The notes: generated by a model from the sequence alone, not told the origin. Numbered from the stretch's first letter, positions 17,482 to 26,839 are shown. The stretch: 64,000 nt of DNA from Leptodesmis sichuanensis A121 (GCF_021379005.1 NZ_CP075171.1:3596001-3660000), one strand, 5' to 3'. Made by a program: numbers and translations.

Positions 17482-18594
17482 ATGCTGATACAACGTTTGA
17501 GCTTCTTGAAGCATTGGCTAAAAACAGGACTTTCCTTCCTGTTGATGGTAACGCTGTCCATTGGCCTTTGTGCCGCCAAGGATGTGCAGATTAGCCGTCT
17601 CCCTGCTGGAAATGCAATTACCGATGGTAAAGCGTTATTGCGATACGCCTTACCGATCGACAACTCCACTGTCCGGGATTTGCAAGCCACCCTGGAAGAT
17701 ATTTCTACCCAACTGCGGGCACAACGACGCTGGAGCGCGATCGCCAGCGATATCAGTAAGGCCAATCGAATTTTGACGGATAAGCAAGATGCCTTGCTGG
17801 CAACCGTTCCAGAGGCTAAAAAGTCAGAAGCGGAAGCGTTACTGGAACAACTCAAACAGGCGATTCCAGACCTGCAGGCCGCCAATGAGGCTAAAGATCG
17901 GCAACAGGTGATCGATGCCCGGAGCAGAGCACTGGATCTGGTGGGGCAATTGGAAGAAATAATGGTGGACAAGTTCCCCTACGAAGTTCCAGCCGCTTAC
18001 AGCAATCTGCCGCAACTAAAAGGACGGGCGACGGTCGAGTTCACCACCAACAAGGGCAAAATTACGGCGATCGTCGATGGCTATAGTGCTCCCGTTACGG
18101 CTGGCAACTTTATTGATCTGGTACAGCGCGGCTTCTACAATGGCCTGCCCTTCACCCGTGCCGAAGAATCCTATGTTTTGCAGGTCGGCGATCCTCCTGG
18201 CCCAGAAGTCGGCTTTGTTGATCCTAAAACCAAACAGTACCGGGCGATTCCTCTGGAAATTTTGGTGAAAGGAGATCCAGCACCCACCTATGGCATCACC
18301 CTGGAAGATGCGGGACGGTTCCGGGAACAACCCGTTCTGCCTTTCTCCGCCTATGGGGCAATGGCGTTGGCTCGTCCTGGGGATGATCCCAATGGTGGCT
18401 CCTCTCAGTTCTTTTTCTTTCTGTTTGAACCAGAATTGACTCCAGCCGGGGCTAACCTACTGGATGGCCGCTATGCAATCTTTGGCTATGTCACTGAGGG
18501 CAAAGAGGTGCTGGATCAACTGAAAGCTGGGGACAAAATCGAATCTGCCAAAGTTGTGCAAGGATTGGAGAATTTACAACAGCCGAAGACTTAA
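17482..18594 (+). CDS. Lumenal cyclophilin-type peptidyl-prolyl isomerase, TLP40/CYP38-like
   Basis: The 370-residue protein starts with a signal peptide (LKTGLSFLLMVTLSIGLCAA), so it is exported, probably to the thylakoid lumen or periplasm. Residues 45-165 form a helical bundle with coiled-coil character (LRAQRRWSAIASDISKANRI), as in spinach TLP40 and CYP38. The cyclophilin barrel starts near 185 (GRATVEFTTNKGKI) with AGNFIDLVQRGFYNGLPF, GAMALARPGDDPNGGSSQFFF and FGYVTEGKEVL. Plant homologues help assemble photosystem II. Isomerase activity is probably weak in this clade. Confidence 0.88.
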   Translation: MLIQRLSFLKHWLKTGLSFLLMVTLSIGLCAAKDVQISRLPAGNAITDGKALLRYALPIDNSTVRDLQATLEDISTQLRAQRRWSAIASDISKANRILTDKQDALLATVPEAKKSEAEALLEQLKQAIPDLQAANEAKDRQQVIDARSRALDLVGQLEEIMVDKFPYEVPAAYSNLPQLKGRATVEFTTNKGKITAIVDGYSAPVTAGNFIDLVQRGFYNGLPFTRAEESYVLQVGDPPGPEVGFVDPKTKQYRAIPLEILVKGDPAPTYGITLEDAGRFREQPVLPFSAYGAMALARPGDDPNGGSSQFFFFLFEPELTPAGANLLDGRYAIFGYVTEGKEVLDQLKAGDKIESAKVVQGLENLQQPKT

Positions 18595-18672
18595 AGGAAG
18601 GTAGCAGGAATGATGGGAAGGAGTAACTGACCCATCATCTTTTAAGCCTTTCGTTCCCGCATAGGAGATCTC

Positions 18673-18772
18673 ATACCAATTTCAATTGCGATCGCGGCAG
18701 ATCCTGTGGAGACGTGCCAGCAAAACATCTCTACAAGGCTCTGAATGCCTTAGCAACGATTTGAATTGGTAT
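18673..18772. repeat. 100-bp MITE-like element with ATACCAATT ends
   Basis: ATACCAATTTCAA at 18673 and its near-complement TTGAATTGGTAT ending at 18772 are terminal inverted repeats. The interior holds GGAGACGTGCC and AACATCTCTAC, a worn copy of the GAGACGTT hairpin seen at 26559 and 29774. The element sits between two convergent genes and carries no open frame. Confidence 0.6.
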
Positions 18773-18776
18773 CAGA

Positions 18777-19241
18777 TCATTCGCCAGAAACCTGCAGTAG
18801 CACCGTCCGTTTGCGCGGCCCGTCTAACTCAAACAACAGGACAGACTGATAGGTGCCCAGGGCCAATCGACCATCGATGATGGGAATCACTTCACTGGTG
18901 CTGAGGGTGATCGCCATCAGGTGAGCGTGAGCATTTTCTGGTTCGTCTGGGGGAATGTTGGGGCGGAGGTGTAAATCGTTGTGCCAGTAGCGATGCCGTT
19001 GTTCGCCGATCGCCAACTCACCCTCCGGAGCTAGCTTTTGCAAATAGACCTGAATGTCCTTAGCTAAACGGGGTTCATCTTCATTGATGGCTAACGCGGT
19101 AGTGGTGTGTCTGGAAAAGACAAGCGCCTGCCCCTGAGCGATCGCCGTCGAATCAATAAAGGCTTGAATTTGGGGAGTCAGGTTATACAACTGAATTCCA
19201 GGTTGAGTCTCAACTTCCAAGATGGTGTGGGCGATCGGCAT
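18777..19241 (-). CDS. YjbQ/UPF0047 family protein
   Basis: The 154-residue protein has the diagnostic blocks of the family: FSRHTTTALAINEDEP near 42, YWHNDLHLRPNIPPDEPENAHAH near 85 (histidines of a metal-like site), LGTYQSVLLFELDGPRKR near 128. Some members show weak thiamine-phosphate synthase activity and the general role is unsettled. The start MPIAHTILEV fits the family. Confidence 0.92.
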   Translation of the reverse strand: MPIAHTILEVETQPGIQLYNLTPQIQAFIDSTAIAQGQALVFSRHTTTALAINEDEPRLAKDIQVYLQKLAPEGELAIGEQRHRYWHNDLHLRPNIPPDEPENAHAHLMAITLSTSEVIPIIDGRLALGTYQSVLLFELDGPRKRTVLLQVSGE

Positions 19242-19304
19242 AGCTGGGGATTGGGAATTGGGGATTAGGGATTGGACAAGGTTTAAAATCCAAAATCACA
19301 TAGG

Positions 19305-20003
19305 TTATCTGCGGCAAGGAGCAGAGGATGATGGTGTACTTCCCCGATTCATCCCGCCCTGCCTCCTTCCCATGCCACCCATCATGCCAGAGTCACCGAA
19401 CCAGTTGCTTGCCCAGATTCGCATTTGTTGAATTTCCGCCCGTTGAGTGTCAGCAATCTTTTGGGCAAACGGACGCACTGGATCATGTTGCACCAGCCCC
19501 CGATTCAACAACTGGTGAGACATCATCACTGCCCCCATGTGATGCATGATCATGTCTTGTAAAAAGGCCCGATCGAGATCATTGCCCCGGAGTTGTCCCA
19601 ACTCTCGCATCATCGGAGTATAGGTACGAGTATTCCGTTGATCGGGATACCACTGTTTGAGCCAGGTTTGCATCTGCTGAATTTCGGCACTCTGCACCCG
19701 AATAATATCGCGGGCAAACTGCTTCATCTCTGGTCGATCGCTTCGTTGCAAAAGAATTCGTGCCGTGGCGATCGCTTCTTCATGATGGGAAATCATCTGG
19801 CTCAAATAGTCAAACTCGCTATTCACCTGCATCGACTGCATCATGCCCCGACCCATCATTCCACGGCCAGCAGGAGCCATTCTGCCGGGTTGACCCAGCG
19901 GCCAAGAGTTCGGTGATCGATTCATTTGTGCGGATACTAGACTGGCTGAAGCGATAAGTCCAATTCCAGCAACTGCGACTAACCCAATTTTCTTCAACAC
20001 CAT
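19305..20003 (-). CDS. DUF305 exported protein with two helical His/Met repeats
   Basis: The chosen start is ATG 20003 (MVLKKIGLVAVAG) with an AGGGCC-type site upstream; the longer frame runs into a repeat. A signal peptide ends near SASLVSAQ. DUF305 is present as two ferritin-like halves: DYLSQMISHHEEAIATARILL and LQDMIMHHMGAVMMSHQLL, each with an MI-HH motif. Met- and Gly-rich segments flank it (RGMMGRGMMQSM; GMMGGMGRRQGG). The family is often linked to copper or silver handling, which the Met-rich ends support. That role is an inference. Confidence 0.85.
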   Translation of the reverse strand: MVLKKIGLVAVAGIGLIASASLVSAQMNRSPNSWPLGQPGRMAPAGRGMMGRGMMQSMQVNSEFDYLSQMISHHEEAIATARILLQRSDRPEMKQFARDIIRVQSAEIQQMQTWLKQWYPDQRNTRTYTPMMRELGQLRGNDLDRAFLQDMIMHHMGAVMMSHQLLNRGLVQHDPVRPFAQKIADTQRAEIQQMRIWASNWFGDSGMMGGMGRRQGGMNRGSTPSSSAPCRR

Positions 20004-20311
20004 AAGGCCCTCCGCTTGGAAGCTGAATCCATCTCTTAATCTGATCCTACTGCGTCTAGAAAAAGACGGGTTGGAACTGCAATAAGACGTATGGGAGGGT
20101 GGGGATCGGGGCTTAGGGATTAGGGATTGGGGGAATAGTTTCTGTAGGGTGCTGTTAGCGGTAGCGTAACGCACTGAGTTAAATGGGAATAACCTTTCGT
20201 GTCATTACAGTGAAGTGTTGAGAGTGAAGAGTGGATGGGAGGGAGGGGAGCAGGGCATGAGAGACTGGTGAAATACGTTAAGTAGGTCGCGCAGTTGGTT
20301 GAGGGACGGTT
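20004..20311. repeat. Intergenic repeats between DUF305 gene and glpK
   Basis: Heptamer-type GGGATTA units lie at 20100-20135. An inverted-repeat unit (GTAGGGTGCTGTTAGCG then GCGTAACGCAC) lies at 20146-20172. The rest looks like promoter sequence for the two divergent genes. No gene is seen. Confidence 0.55.
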
Positions 20312-21808
20312 ATGGCTGAGGCATCTGCGGGGTATATTCTGGCGCTGGATTTGGGAACAACGGGTAATCGGGCGTTCTTGTTTGGGGCAGATGGGCGGGT
20401 GGTGAGTTCCGCGTATAAGGAATTGACTCAGTACTACCCGCAACCGGGATGGCTGGAACATGACCCGCTGCAAATCTGGCAGGATACCTGTTGGGTGATG
20501 CAAACCGCGATCGCTCAGGCTCAGATTCAACCAGAACAAATTCGCGCGATTGGCTTAACTGTTCAACGAGAAACCTGCCTGCTGTGGGATAAGACGACTG
20601 GGAAACCGTTGCACAATGCGATCGTCTGGCAGGATCGACGCACGGCTCCACTGTGCAACCAACTCAGAGCGCAGGGCTATGAGTCGGAGATTTACGATCG
20701 CACTGGATTAGTCATTGATGCCTACTTTTCTGCAACAAAACTCAGTTGGTTATTGGATCATCTGCAGGGCATTAATTTAGCCAATGTGCTGGCTGGAACG
20801 ATCGATACCTGGGTGCTCTGGAATTTAACCGGTAGACGAGTTCACGCCACCGATCATAGTAATGCCAGCCGCACAATGTTACTGAATCTGGCAACGGGAG
20901 AATGGGATGCCGCATTGCTGCAACTGTTTCAAATTCCCCGACATCTGTTGCCGGAAGTCAAACCCAGCCTGGGAGACTTTGGCCCAACGGATCCAGCCCT
21001 GTTAGGAGCAGAAATTCCGATTACAGCAATCCTGGGCGATCAGCAGGCAGCATTGTTTGGTCACGGCTGCGATCGTCCTGGCTTGATGAAATGCACCTAT
21101 GGCACAGGCTGTTTTCTGGTGGCCCATACCGGAACGGAAATTGTGCGATCGCCTCAACAACTCATTTCCACCGTAGCCTGGAGTCAGGCAGGCCAGGATC
21201 ACATCGGCTATGCCCTGGAAGGCAGTATGTTTACCACAGGAGCCTGTGTGCAGTGGTTACGGGATGGCTTACAGATTATTTCCACTGCGGCTGAAACCGA
21301 AGTGTTAGCCAATCAGGTCGCCGATAATGGTGGCGTTTACTTTGTACCTGCCCTGAGTGGTCTGGGTGCGCCCCATTGGGATATGAGTGCTCGTGGTGCT
21401 TTCTTTGGCATTACTGGGGGAGTACAACGGCAGCATCTGGTGAGAGCAGTGCTGGAAGCGATCGCGTTTCAGGTGAAAGAAGTGGTGCAGGCGGTCGCGG
21501 CCTGTACTCCAGAGGGAGCCAAACAACTGAAAGTGGATGGGGGAGCCTGTGACAATGACTTCCTGATGCAATTGCAGGCCGATGTTTTGGGAATTCCCAT
21601 TGAACGTCCCGTGATGCGTGATGTGACGGCTCAGGGCGCAGGATTTGCGGCTGGATTAGCAGTTGGCTTCTGGGATAGTTATGCCGCAATCGTCGATCGT
21701 CGCCCCCTCGATCGCATCTTTGAACCGGGAAGTGGCCGCGATCGAGCTTTAGAAGACTTCCTCATCTGGCAAAAGGCGGTTGCACGGGCAAAAGGTTGGA
21801 TGGATTAA
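20312..21808 (+). CDS. glpK: Glycerol kinase
   Basis: GlpK uses ATP to make sn-glycerol 3-phosphate, feeding lipid synthesis and, in cyanobacteria, glycerol or glucosylglycerol turnover. The 498-residue FGGY protein shows LALDLGTTGNRAFLF at the N-terminus, WLEHDPLQIW near 50, VWQDRRTAPLC near 107, AILGDQQAALFGHG near 242 and KVDGGACDNDFLMQ near 410. Length and motifs are complete. It is a single gene; glpF and glpD are not adjacent. Confidence 0.96.
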   Translation: MAEASAGYILALDLGTTGNRAFLFGADGRVVSSAYKELTQYYPQPGWLEHDPLQIWQDTCWVMQTAIAQAQIQPEQIRAIGLTVQRETCLLWDKTTGKPLHNAIVWQDRRTAPLCNQLRAQGYESEIYDRTGLVIDAYFSATKLSWLLDHLQGINLANVLAGTIDTWVLWNLTGRRVHATDHSNASRTMLLNLATGEWDAALLQLFQIPRHLLPEVKPSLGDFGPTDPALLGAEIPITAILGDQQAALFGHGCDRPGLMKCTYGTGCFLVAHTGTEIVRSPQQLISTVAWSQAGQDHIGYALEGSMFTTGACVQWLRDGLQIISTAAETEVLANQVADNGGVYFVPALSGLGAPHWDMSARGAFFGITGGVQRQHLVRAVLEAIAFQVKEVVQAVAACTPEGAKQLKVDGGACDNDFLMQLQADVLGIPIERPVMRDVTAQGAGFAAGLAVGFWDSYAAIVDRRPLDRIFEPGSGRDRALEDFLIWQKAVARAKGWMD

Positions 21809-21818
21809 AGCAACATGA

Positions 21819-22556
21819 TCATCTTTTTAACAATTGTTTGATCTGATTGACTAAACCAGTATTCCGGGCGACGTTAACTAATTCCTTGAGAACTGGCACC
21901 TGATCAAACCATTTCGATGAAATATCACTGCGGGAACTGCGCTGTTTCCCCAGGCAGGGAATAGTGATCAACCGGACGATGGCCGGATTTTGAATGCAGA
22001 ACATATTGAGCGCACCATCTGGAGACATCGGACCGCCTTCAGGATGGCCAGGAGGCCGCTGCAACATCGCTTCCAGAAACTGAATCAGTGGAGCCAAAGC
22101 CTTGCGATTGACACCGTAAAAATGCGTTCCAATCACATCTCTAAAACAGGGCTGTAGCGTTACACCTGATTGATCATCTGCTGGATTCCCTTGCTGCGGT
22201 TCGTAGCCAAAGTGAATGATGTCCCAATCTCGTTGACTCAATTGTTCAATCAGTGATTCCTCATACTCCTTGAAGCAATCAAACAACATCAGATCATCTT
22301 CCATGACCAGCACGGTCTGCAGTTGCTCTGCCTGGGCACGCTTCAAGACTGCTAAATGGCTTAAGAAAGCACCTCTGTAACCAATGGAGGGAAATTCTCC
22401 AGCGCTGTCTGGTCGAATGGCGTCAAACAGTTCTACCTGGCCAGGAGCAAACGGCATCCCCGCAGCTCTCAATTCCTGCTCAATTTGCTGACGTCGATCG
22501 CGACGGTAGGGAAGATTTATAACGTAGATGCGATCGAAAAAATCAAGGACTCTCAT
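21819..22556 (-). CDS. Glycosyltransferase family 25 protein
   Basis: The start is ATG 22556 (MRVLDFFDRIYVINL), or 22580. IYVINLPYRRDRR is the family's N-terminal strand and nucleotide region. YRGAFLSHLAVLKRAQ and VLVMEDDLMLF, with the acidic DxD-like pair, follow. GT25 enzymes transfer galactose in LPS and related glycans. The gene converges with glpK with only 10 bp between stops. Confidence 0.85.
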   Translation of the reverse strand: MRVLDFFDRIYVINLPYRRDRRQQIEQELRAAGMPFAPGQVELFDAIRPDSAGEFPSIGYRGAFLSHLAVLKRAQAEQLQTVLVMEDDLMLFDCFKEYEESLIEQLSQRDWDIIHFGYEPQQGNPADDQSGVTLQPCFRDVIGTHFYGVNRKALAPLIQFLEAMLQRPPGHPEGGPMSPDGALNMFCIQNPAIVRLITIPCLGKQRSSRSDISSKWFDQVPVLKELVNVARNTGLVNQIKQLLKR

Positions 22557-22634
22557 CTCACCCCACTCGTAGGTTTTCAACTATTTCATACGTCCTACGA
22601 GCGCCATTGGCAACCATCTCAAGAAGAACGGAGC

Positions 22635-23186
22635 TTAGTTTGTCGCTTGCGTAAATTCTACAACCAACTGATCGCCTTGCTTAATTCCCAATTCCTTGGC
22701 CCGCCCACCCCGCAGTTCAATCACCTGATCGACACTGACCGGAGGGCCGTAGACCGGGCAGGGTTCCTGCTGGCAGGGAGGCGCGTTATGGGTAATCGCG
22801 ACCACCTGGTTATTTCGCAAGAACACCATATCCAGGCTGATCAGGCAATTCTTCATCCAGAAGCCAACCGGACGGGGAGGATAAAAGGGAAACAACATCC
22901 CCCGATTATCTTCTAATTGCTTGCGGTACATCAGTCCCATTGCTTGCTGTTGTTCCGTTTTAGCGACCTCCAGCCCGATCGTTTGATCGCCCACCTTCAC
23001 CTGGGCAGAAATGGGTAAGGTTTGGCCCATCGCAACAGCCTGAGCTGCAGCATCCGTAGTCTGCGAAGCCACTGAGGACGCAGTTGAAGAAACGGCAGGC
23101 ACTGAGGAACATCCCGGAGCCAGCAAGCTTGCCAGCACCATACTTCCCACCAAAGCACTCCGCACTTTAGGCTTCACGTAAGACAT
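22635..23186 (-). CDS. DUF192 lipoprotein
   Basis: From ATG 23186 (MSYVKPKVRSALVG) the protein has 183 residues. A lipoprotein signal ends LASLLAPGC, so the Cys near residue 26 is probably lipidated. An Ala/Ser/Thr-rich linker leads to the DUF192 domain: AMGLMYRKQLEDNRGMLF, FWMKNCLISLDMVFL, ELRGGRAKELGIKQGD. Function unknown. The start overlaps the last 20 bp of the response regulator gene on the same strand, so the two are probably cotranscribed. Confidence 0.88.
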   Translation of the reverse strand: MSYVKPKVRSALVGSMVLASLLAPGCSSVPAVSSTASSVASQTTDAAAQAVAMGQTLPISAQVKVGDQTIGLEVAKTEQQQAMGLMYRKQLEDNRGMLFPFYPPRPVGFWMKNCLISLDMVFLRNNQVVAITHNAPPCQQEPCPVYGPPVSVDQVIELRGGRAKELGIKQGDQLVVEFTQATN

Positions 23187-23862
23187 ACCCCACTCCCCGA
23201 ACAGTTTGGATGAGCCGCTTCTCACCCTCATCCTCAATCTTCAATCGCAGGTAACGAATATACACTTCAATCACATTCGATTCACCCACAAAGTCGTAGC
23301 CCCAGACATTCTCTAAAATTTGCTCCCGTGCCAGCACTTCTCTGGGATGTTCCATCAAGTACTTCAGCAGTTCGAACTCCTTCATTGTCAGGTCAATGGT
23401 GCGCCCATTCCGCATTGCCCGTCGTGTTGACAGATCCAGCACCAGATCGCCAAAGCGGAGTTTCTCGGAACTCTGGGCATCAGGCTGTAAATACAAGCGC
23501 ACCAGTTTGAGAAATTCTTCCGTCCGATAAGGTTTCAGGAAATAGTCATCGGCTCCGGCTTCCAGACAGGCCACCCGATCTTCCACCGTGTCACGAGCCA
23601 TTAGCATCAAGATGGGAACCCGAACTCCGTTCGATCGCAGCCGATTACAGAAGGAAAGCCCAGACTCCCCTGCCAGCATCCGATCGACAACGACCAGTAA
23701 GGGTTGAGTTTCAGCCATGCGCCGCAATCCGCTGGCTGCATCCTGAACAACCTGAGCATCGTACCCGGCTTCCTTTAAATCGGCACTTACATGACGGGCC
23801 AAAACTTCGTCAGTTTCCACCACCAGGACGCAAGTATTGTCAGGAGGAGCGGCATTCATCAT
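23167..23862 (-). CDS. OmpR/PhoB-family response regulator with an atypical receiver
   Basis: The 231-residue protein has an N-terminal receiver and a C-terminal winged helix (LTMKEFELLKYLMEHP, IEVYIRYLRLKIEDEG, IQTVRGVGYVLR). Asp60 (VVVDRML) and Lys110 (YFLKPY) are conserved. The switch Thr/Ser is Met88 (LMLMARD) and the acidic pair reads E16-T17. Loss of the Thr/Ser suggests control other than simple phosphorylation. NblR, the phycobilisome-degradation regulator, is a known atypical member, so this may be an orthologue, but I cannot confirm it. No histidine kinase is adjacent. Confidence 0.88.
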   Translation of the reverse strand: MMNAAPPDNTCVLVVETDEVLARHVSADLKEAGYDAQVVQDAASGLRRMAETQPLLVVVDRMLAGESGLSFCNRLRSNGVRVPILMLMARDTVEDRVACLEAGADDYFLKPYRTEEFLKLVRLYLQPDAQSSEKLRFGDLVLDLSTRRAMRNGRTIDLTMKEFELLKYLMEHPREVLAREQILENVWGYDFVGESNVIEVYIRYLRLKIEDEGEKRLIQTVRGVGYVLREA

Positions 23863-23959
23863 CAGTAATATTGAGAATCAACAAAACAGAAATCCTACTA
23901 AGCATTTATGCCTGATCAGATTCCCTCCTGTTGTAGCACGTTTGGCAACTTTTATTGTT

Positions 23960-24901
23960 CTAGGGCAATTCAACTGAGGTGGGTTTGGCGATGTGAGGCA
24001 GCCCCCAGCCCAACTTTTCCCGCAGTACATGGAAGAACTCTGGGGGACGCAGGCGAATAAAGCGTGCAGTATGGGGCGATCGCTGAATCCGCACGCGATC
24101 GTCGGGCAACACGTAGCTGCCGCCATTGCCATCCACAATCATCACCAGACTGGTGGTATTGGCTGGAAAAATGGTGACAGGCTCACTGTTGGCGAACACC
24201 AGGGCGCGGGAGGCCAGCGAGTGAGGACAGATGGGCACCAGTTGTAACACAGGCACGCCTGGAGTAATCACTGGACCACCCGCCGAGAGGGAGTAAGCCG
24301 TAGACCCAGTCGGCGTGGAGACAATGATCCCATCCGCTGCGATATCCACTGGGGCATGTCTGCCAATTTCCACCTCAAAGTGGCACATACTGGTGAGTGG
24401 CTCCCGATGAATCACCACCTCATTTAGACAGAGCGCTTCCCAGAGCAAGTCATGCTCCCGGTACAACTGCACGGCCAGCATCGATCGCTCTTCAATCTGA
24501 TACTCCTCGGCCAGCACCGCCTCCAGCGCCTGAGGCAGTTGGTTTAAATAGGATTCGGTTAAAAATCCCATGTGGCCTGTGTTAACTGTCAGCAGGGGAA
24601 TGCCGTAAGGGGCAACCTGGCGAAAGGCAGATAGTACAGTTCCATCGCCGCCCAGGACGATCGCGAACTTCATGTCGTAGTCAAAACCCGGCGGATTCAG
24701 GCGATCGATCGGAGCATGGCAAACCGGACTATGAGGACTGGAATAACCCAGGATTCCACCCACACCAGTGGCCAGACAGACCTCCCAACCGCTGTCGATC
24801 AATTGATCTTTGATCTCCTGAGCGGTTCGGCAAGCAACGGGCTTAACATCGTTGTAAATAATGCCAGCTTTAGGCACGTCAAACGTTTCGCTGAAGGGCA
24901 A
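23960..24901 (-). CDS. nadK: NAD kinase
   Basis: The enzyme phosphorylates NAD to NADP. The 313-residue protein shows [14 protein letters not shown] at the start, [16 protein letters not shown] (the GGDGT motif) near 80, [24 protein letters not shown] and [19 protein letters not shown] near 190. It is the cyanobacterial form. The ATG at 24901 is 10 bp from a fragment of hairpin repeat A, so its leader is repeat-derived. Confidence 0.95.
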   Translation of the reverse strand: MPFSETFDVPKAGIIYNDVKPVACRTAQEIKDQLIDSGWEVCLATGVGGILGYSSPHSPVCHAPIDRLNPPGFDYDMKFAIVLGGDGTVLSAFRQVAPYGIPLLTVNTGHMGFLTESYLNQLPQALEAVLAEEYQIEERSMLAVQLYREHDLLWEALCLNEVVIHREPLTSMCHFEVEIGRHAPVDIAADGIIVSTPTGSTAYSLSAGGPVITPGVPVLQLVPICPHSLASRALVFANSEPVTIFPANTTSLVMIVDGNGGSYVLPDDRVRIQRSPHTARFIRLRPPEFFHVLREKLGWGLPHIAKPTSVELP

Positions 24902-24911
24902 ATGGAACAGA

Positions 24912-25033
24912 CAAACCTTGTCCAGAACCGCAGTTTCTCTGATCGGAAGCTCCAGGCTGCTAAACCTTGTCCCAGTTCAGAACCGGAGTTTCTCTGATCG
25001 GAAAAGGACCGTTCTCTCGCTGGACTTGGTTTA
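24912..25033 (-). repeat. Hairpin repeat A: fragment (24912-24949) and full copy (24961-25033)
   Basis: The fragment holds the AAACCTTGTCC arm and the CAGTTTCTCTGATCGG core, then breaks. The full copy is complete with both CAG arms. Tandem placement upstream of nadK suggests repeated insertion at one spot or a partial duplication. The remainder of the gap to 25119 holds no gene. Confidence 0.85.
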
Positions 25034-25119
25034 GCTGGACTAAGTTTATTAGGGACTATATCATTTCATAGCCTGGTTGAAGCATGAAACCCAACATCTT
25101 TGGGGCATTGGGTTGAGAT

Positions 25120-26094
25120 TTAGAATCGGGGATAGGTACGTTTTTTCTCCGACTTTTTCTTTTGCTTCTCGTAGTCCAATTCTTTTAGCTTTTTCAAAAT
25201 TCGCTCAAAGTATTCCTGTAAATAAGACTCCAGAGTAGTTGTCTCACTGGGGGTCAGGCCAAAGGTTTTATAGGTCTGCTCCATGTCGGCGGTCAGGGGG
25301 GTGCCAGTAGCGACCACTTCAGCAAAGGCTAGGCGATCGGAAATATTCTTCGTCCACTGAAAGAAACGAGTGACCTGCCGTGCCCCCCGCAACACCCCCA
25401 TCGGGACGCGGGTAATCTTGGCCTCCCGACCTGATAATTTTTCACACAACTTAATAATTTCATCAGCACTCCAGGCGCGAGGGCCAACGACCGGGAAACT
25501 TTGCTTCTCAGATTCTGGCGTACTCAGTGCTCGCACTGCAAACCTGGCAATATCCTGGGTGTCCATATAGGCCGTCGGCGAGGTATCACCCATTACCCAG
25601 ATGGATTGCCCCTCCAGGATGGGAATCGCATATTGCCCGATCAGTCCCTGGAAGAAGCCGCAGGGCCGGAGAATTGTGTAGTTTAGACCGGATTGGATTA
25701 AATAATCCTCTACACAATGCTTAATTTCCAACAAAGGCACTTCAGGATATTTCTCGGCATCCAGGATGGAAAAGAAAATAAACCGTTCAATGCCAGCCGC
25801 CTGGGCCGCCTGAATTAAATTAATGTTGCCCTGCCAATCTACTTCTTTAATGCTGAGCGCATCCGTGGCACGGGCCGTTGCTGCATCAATAACGGCTGAA
25901 ACTCCCTCCAAAGCTGGCTTTAAGGTTTCAGGCTGACACAGATCGCCCGTGACTAACTCAGCCCCCCATTCTTTCAGAAACGCGGCTTTTTTCTGGCTTC
26001 GAACCAGGCAGCGCACCTCATATCCCTCATCTAGAGCACGGCGAGCAATCTGTCTTCCTAAAGTGCCAGTGGCACCAACAACGAGTACTTTCAT
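25120..26094 (-). CDS. ycf39: Ycf39/HCF244-like atypical short-chain dehydrogenase, photosystem II assembly
   Basis: Ycf39 binds newly made D1 and Hlip proteins and helps deliver chlorophyll during photosystem II assembly. The 324-residue protein begins with the NAD(P)-binding motif VVGATGTLGRQIA. SILDAEKYPEVPLLEIKHCVE and LNYTILRPCGFFQGL match the NmrA-like family. The C-terminal extension near 280 is rich in Lys and Glu (KKLKELDYEKQKKKSEKK). petM lies upstream on the same strand about 500 bp away. Confidence 0.93.
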   Translation of the reverse strand: MKVLVVGATGTLGRQIARRALDEGYEVRCLVRSQKKAAFLKEWGAELVTGDLCQPETLKPALEGVSAVIDAATARATDALSIKEVDWQGNINLIQAAQAAGIERFIFFSILDAEKYPEVPLLEIKHCVEDYLIQSGLNYTILRPCGFFQGLIGQYAIPILEGQSIWVMGDTSPTAYMDTQDIARFAVRALSTPESEKQSFPVVGPRAWSADEIIKLCEKLSGREAKITRVPMGVLRGARQVTRFFQWTKNISDRLAFAEVVATGTPLTADMEQTYKTFGLTPSETTTLESYLQEYFERILKKLKELDYEKQKKKSEKKRTYPRF

Positions 26095-26558
26095 GAGGGA
26101 TTAGATGACGAAATTTTAACTTTTACTAAGATACTATCAGAATTGCGCGATTGACAGGCCCGATCGCATCGGAAAGATTCTGAACTCTTCCCCCTTTTGA
26201 TAAAGAGCGGTTATCCCTGACTGAGGACAGCGTAACAGTCGGGGAAAAGAAGCCTTGAGTCTAAAAAATTCTTGATGGCTGGCAGAATTCTTCAGCGTGC
26301 TGGAAGCGGCCAACCCTTACCAGTTCTCTTAGCCCTGGCCGTAAATGGGTGATGTGTCTGTGACCTGGTAGCGGCGACACACAAGACTGCATCAGCCGTC
26401 TCCCACCAGTTGCGAACGTTGCGATCGAGGCATTGGGTGGGCTGCCGTCAGCCGGGCCGAAATGGATGCTTTTATCTGAAAGACAGCTATGGCTTGAATC
26501 TCTATCAAGAAGTAGCAAACCATCCGGATAAACCGGAAGAGTACAAGGGAATAGTGAG
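26095..26558. other. Intergenic stretch with several potential hairpins between petM and ycf39
   Basis: No convincing frame is present. Short inverted pairs stand close together: CGGCCA/TGGCCG (26307-26341), TGTGTC/GACACA (26354-26382), GGCTG/CAGCC (26440-26453) and CCGG/CCGG (26524-26536). This could be a structured leader of ycf39 or an independent RNA. I do not match it to any known RNA family, including 6S, tmRNA and RNase P. Confidence 0.35.
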
Positions 26559-26591
26559 TAGAAGAGACGTTTCGGCGAAACGTCTCTTCTA
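26559..26591. terminator. 15-bp perfect hairpin just after petM
   Basis: TAGAAGAGACGTTTC (26559-26573) pairs with GAAACGTCTCTTCTA (26577-26591) around a 3 nt loop. It lies 4 bp past the petM stop and could end the petM transcript. No T-run follows on the minus strand. The same GAGACGTT hairpin appears at 29774, so it is also a dispersed repeat. Confidence 0.5.
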
Positions 26592-26595
26592 TAAT

Positions 26596-26697
26596 TTATT
26601 CTTCGCCGCCCTGGAGTTTAAGCATTAAAAACCCCAGTCCCAGGCCAACTAGAATCAGAGTGGATGATAAAACGGCTGCGTTTAAAATTTCGCCCAT
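26596..26697 (-). CDS. petM: Cytochrome b6f complex subunit PetM
   Basis: This 33-residue membrane peptide is the VII subunit of cytochrome b6f, which passes electrons between the photosystems. It reads MGEILNAAVLSS, a single helix SSTLILVGLGLGFLMLK, then LQGGEE. The family form is near-identical in length, with the conserved N-terminal GEI and C-terminal QGGEE. AAGGAG stands eight bases before the ATG. Confidence 0.93.
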   Translation of the reverse strand: MGEILNAAVLSSTLILVGLGLGFLMLKLQGGEE

Positions 26698-26839
26698 GCG
26701 GTTGCTCCTTAAATTGCGATCGCGTTTCCACCAAGAAAAACAGACCCTGCTGTCTCACAAGCCTGAACTTAACTAGCCCCTTGCATCTGCCAGTGTTCTA
26801 GCCGATCCAAACCTGCATAAAGAATTCTAAACCAGATTG

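Noticed and set aside
23993..24247. Frames antisense to NAD kinase
   Set aside because: They are shadows of a strongly conserved gene.
26261..26518. Open frame of 85 residues on the minus strand
   Set aside because: No start site, family motif or composition supports it; the stretch looks like structured non-coding DNA.
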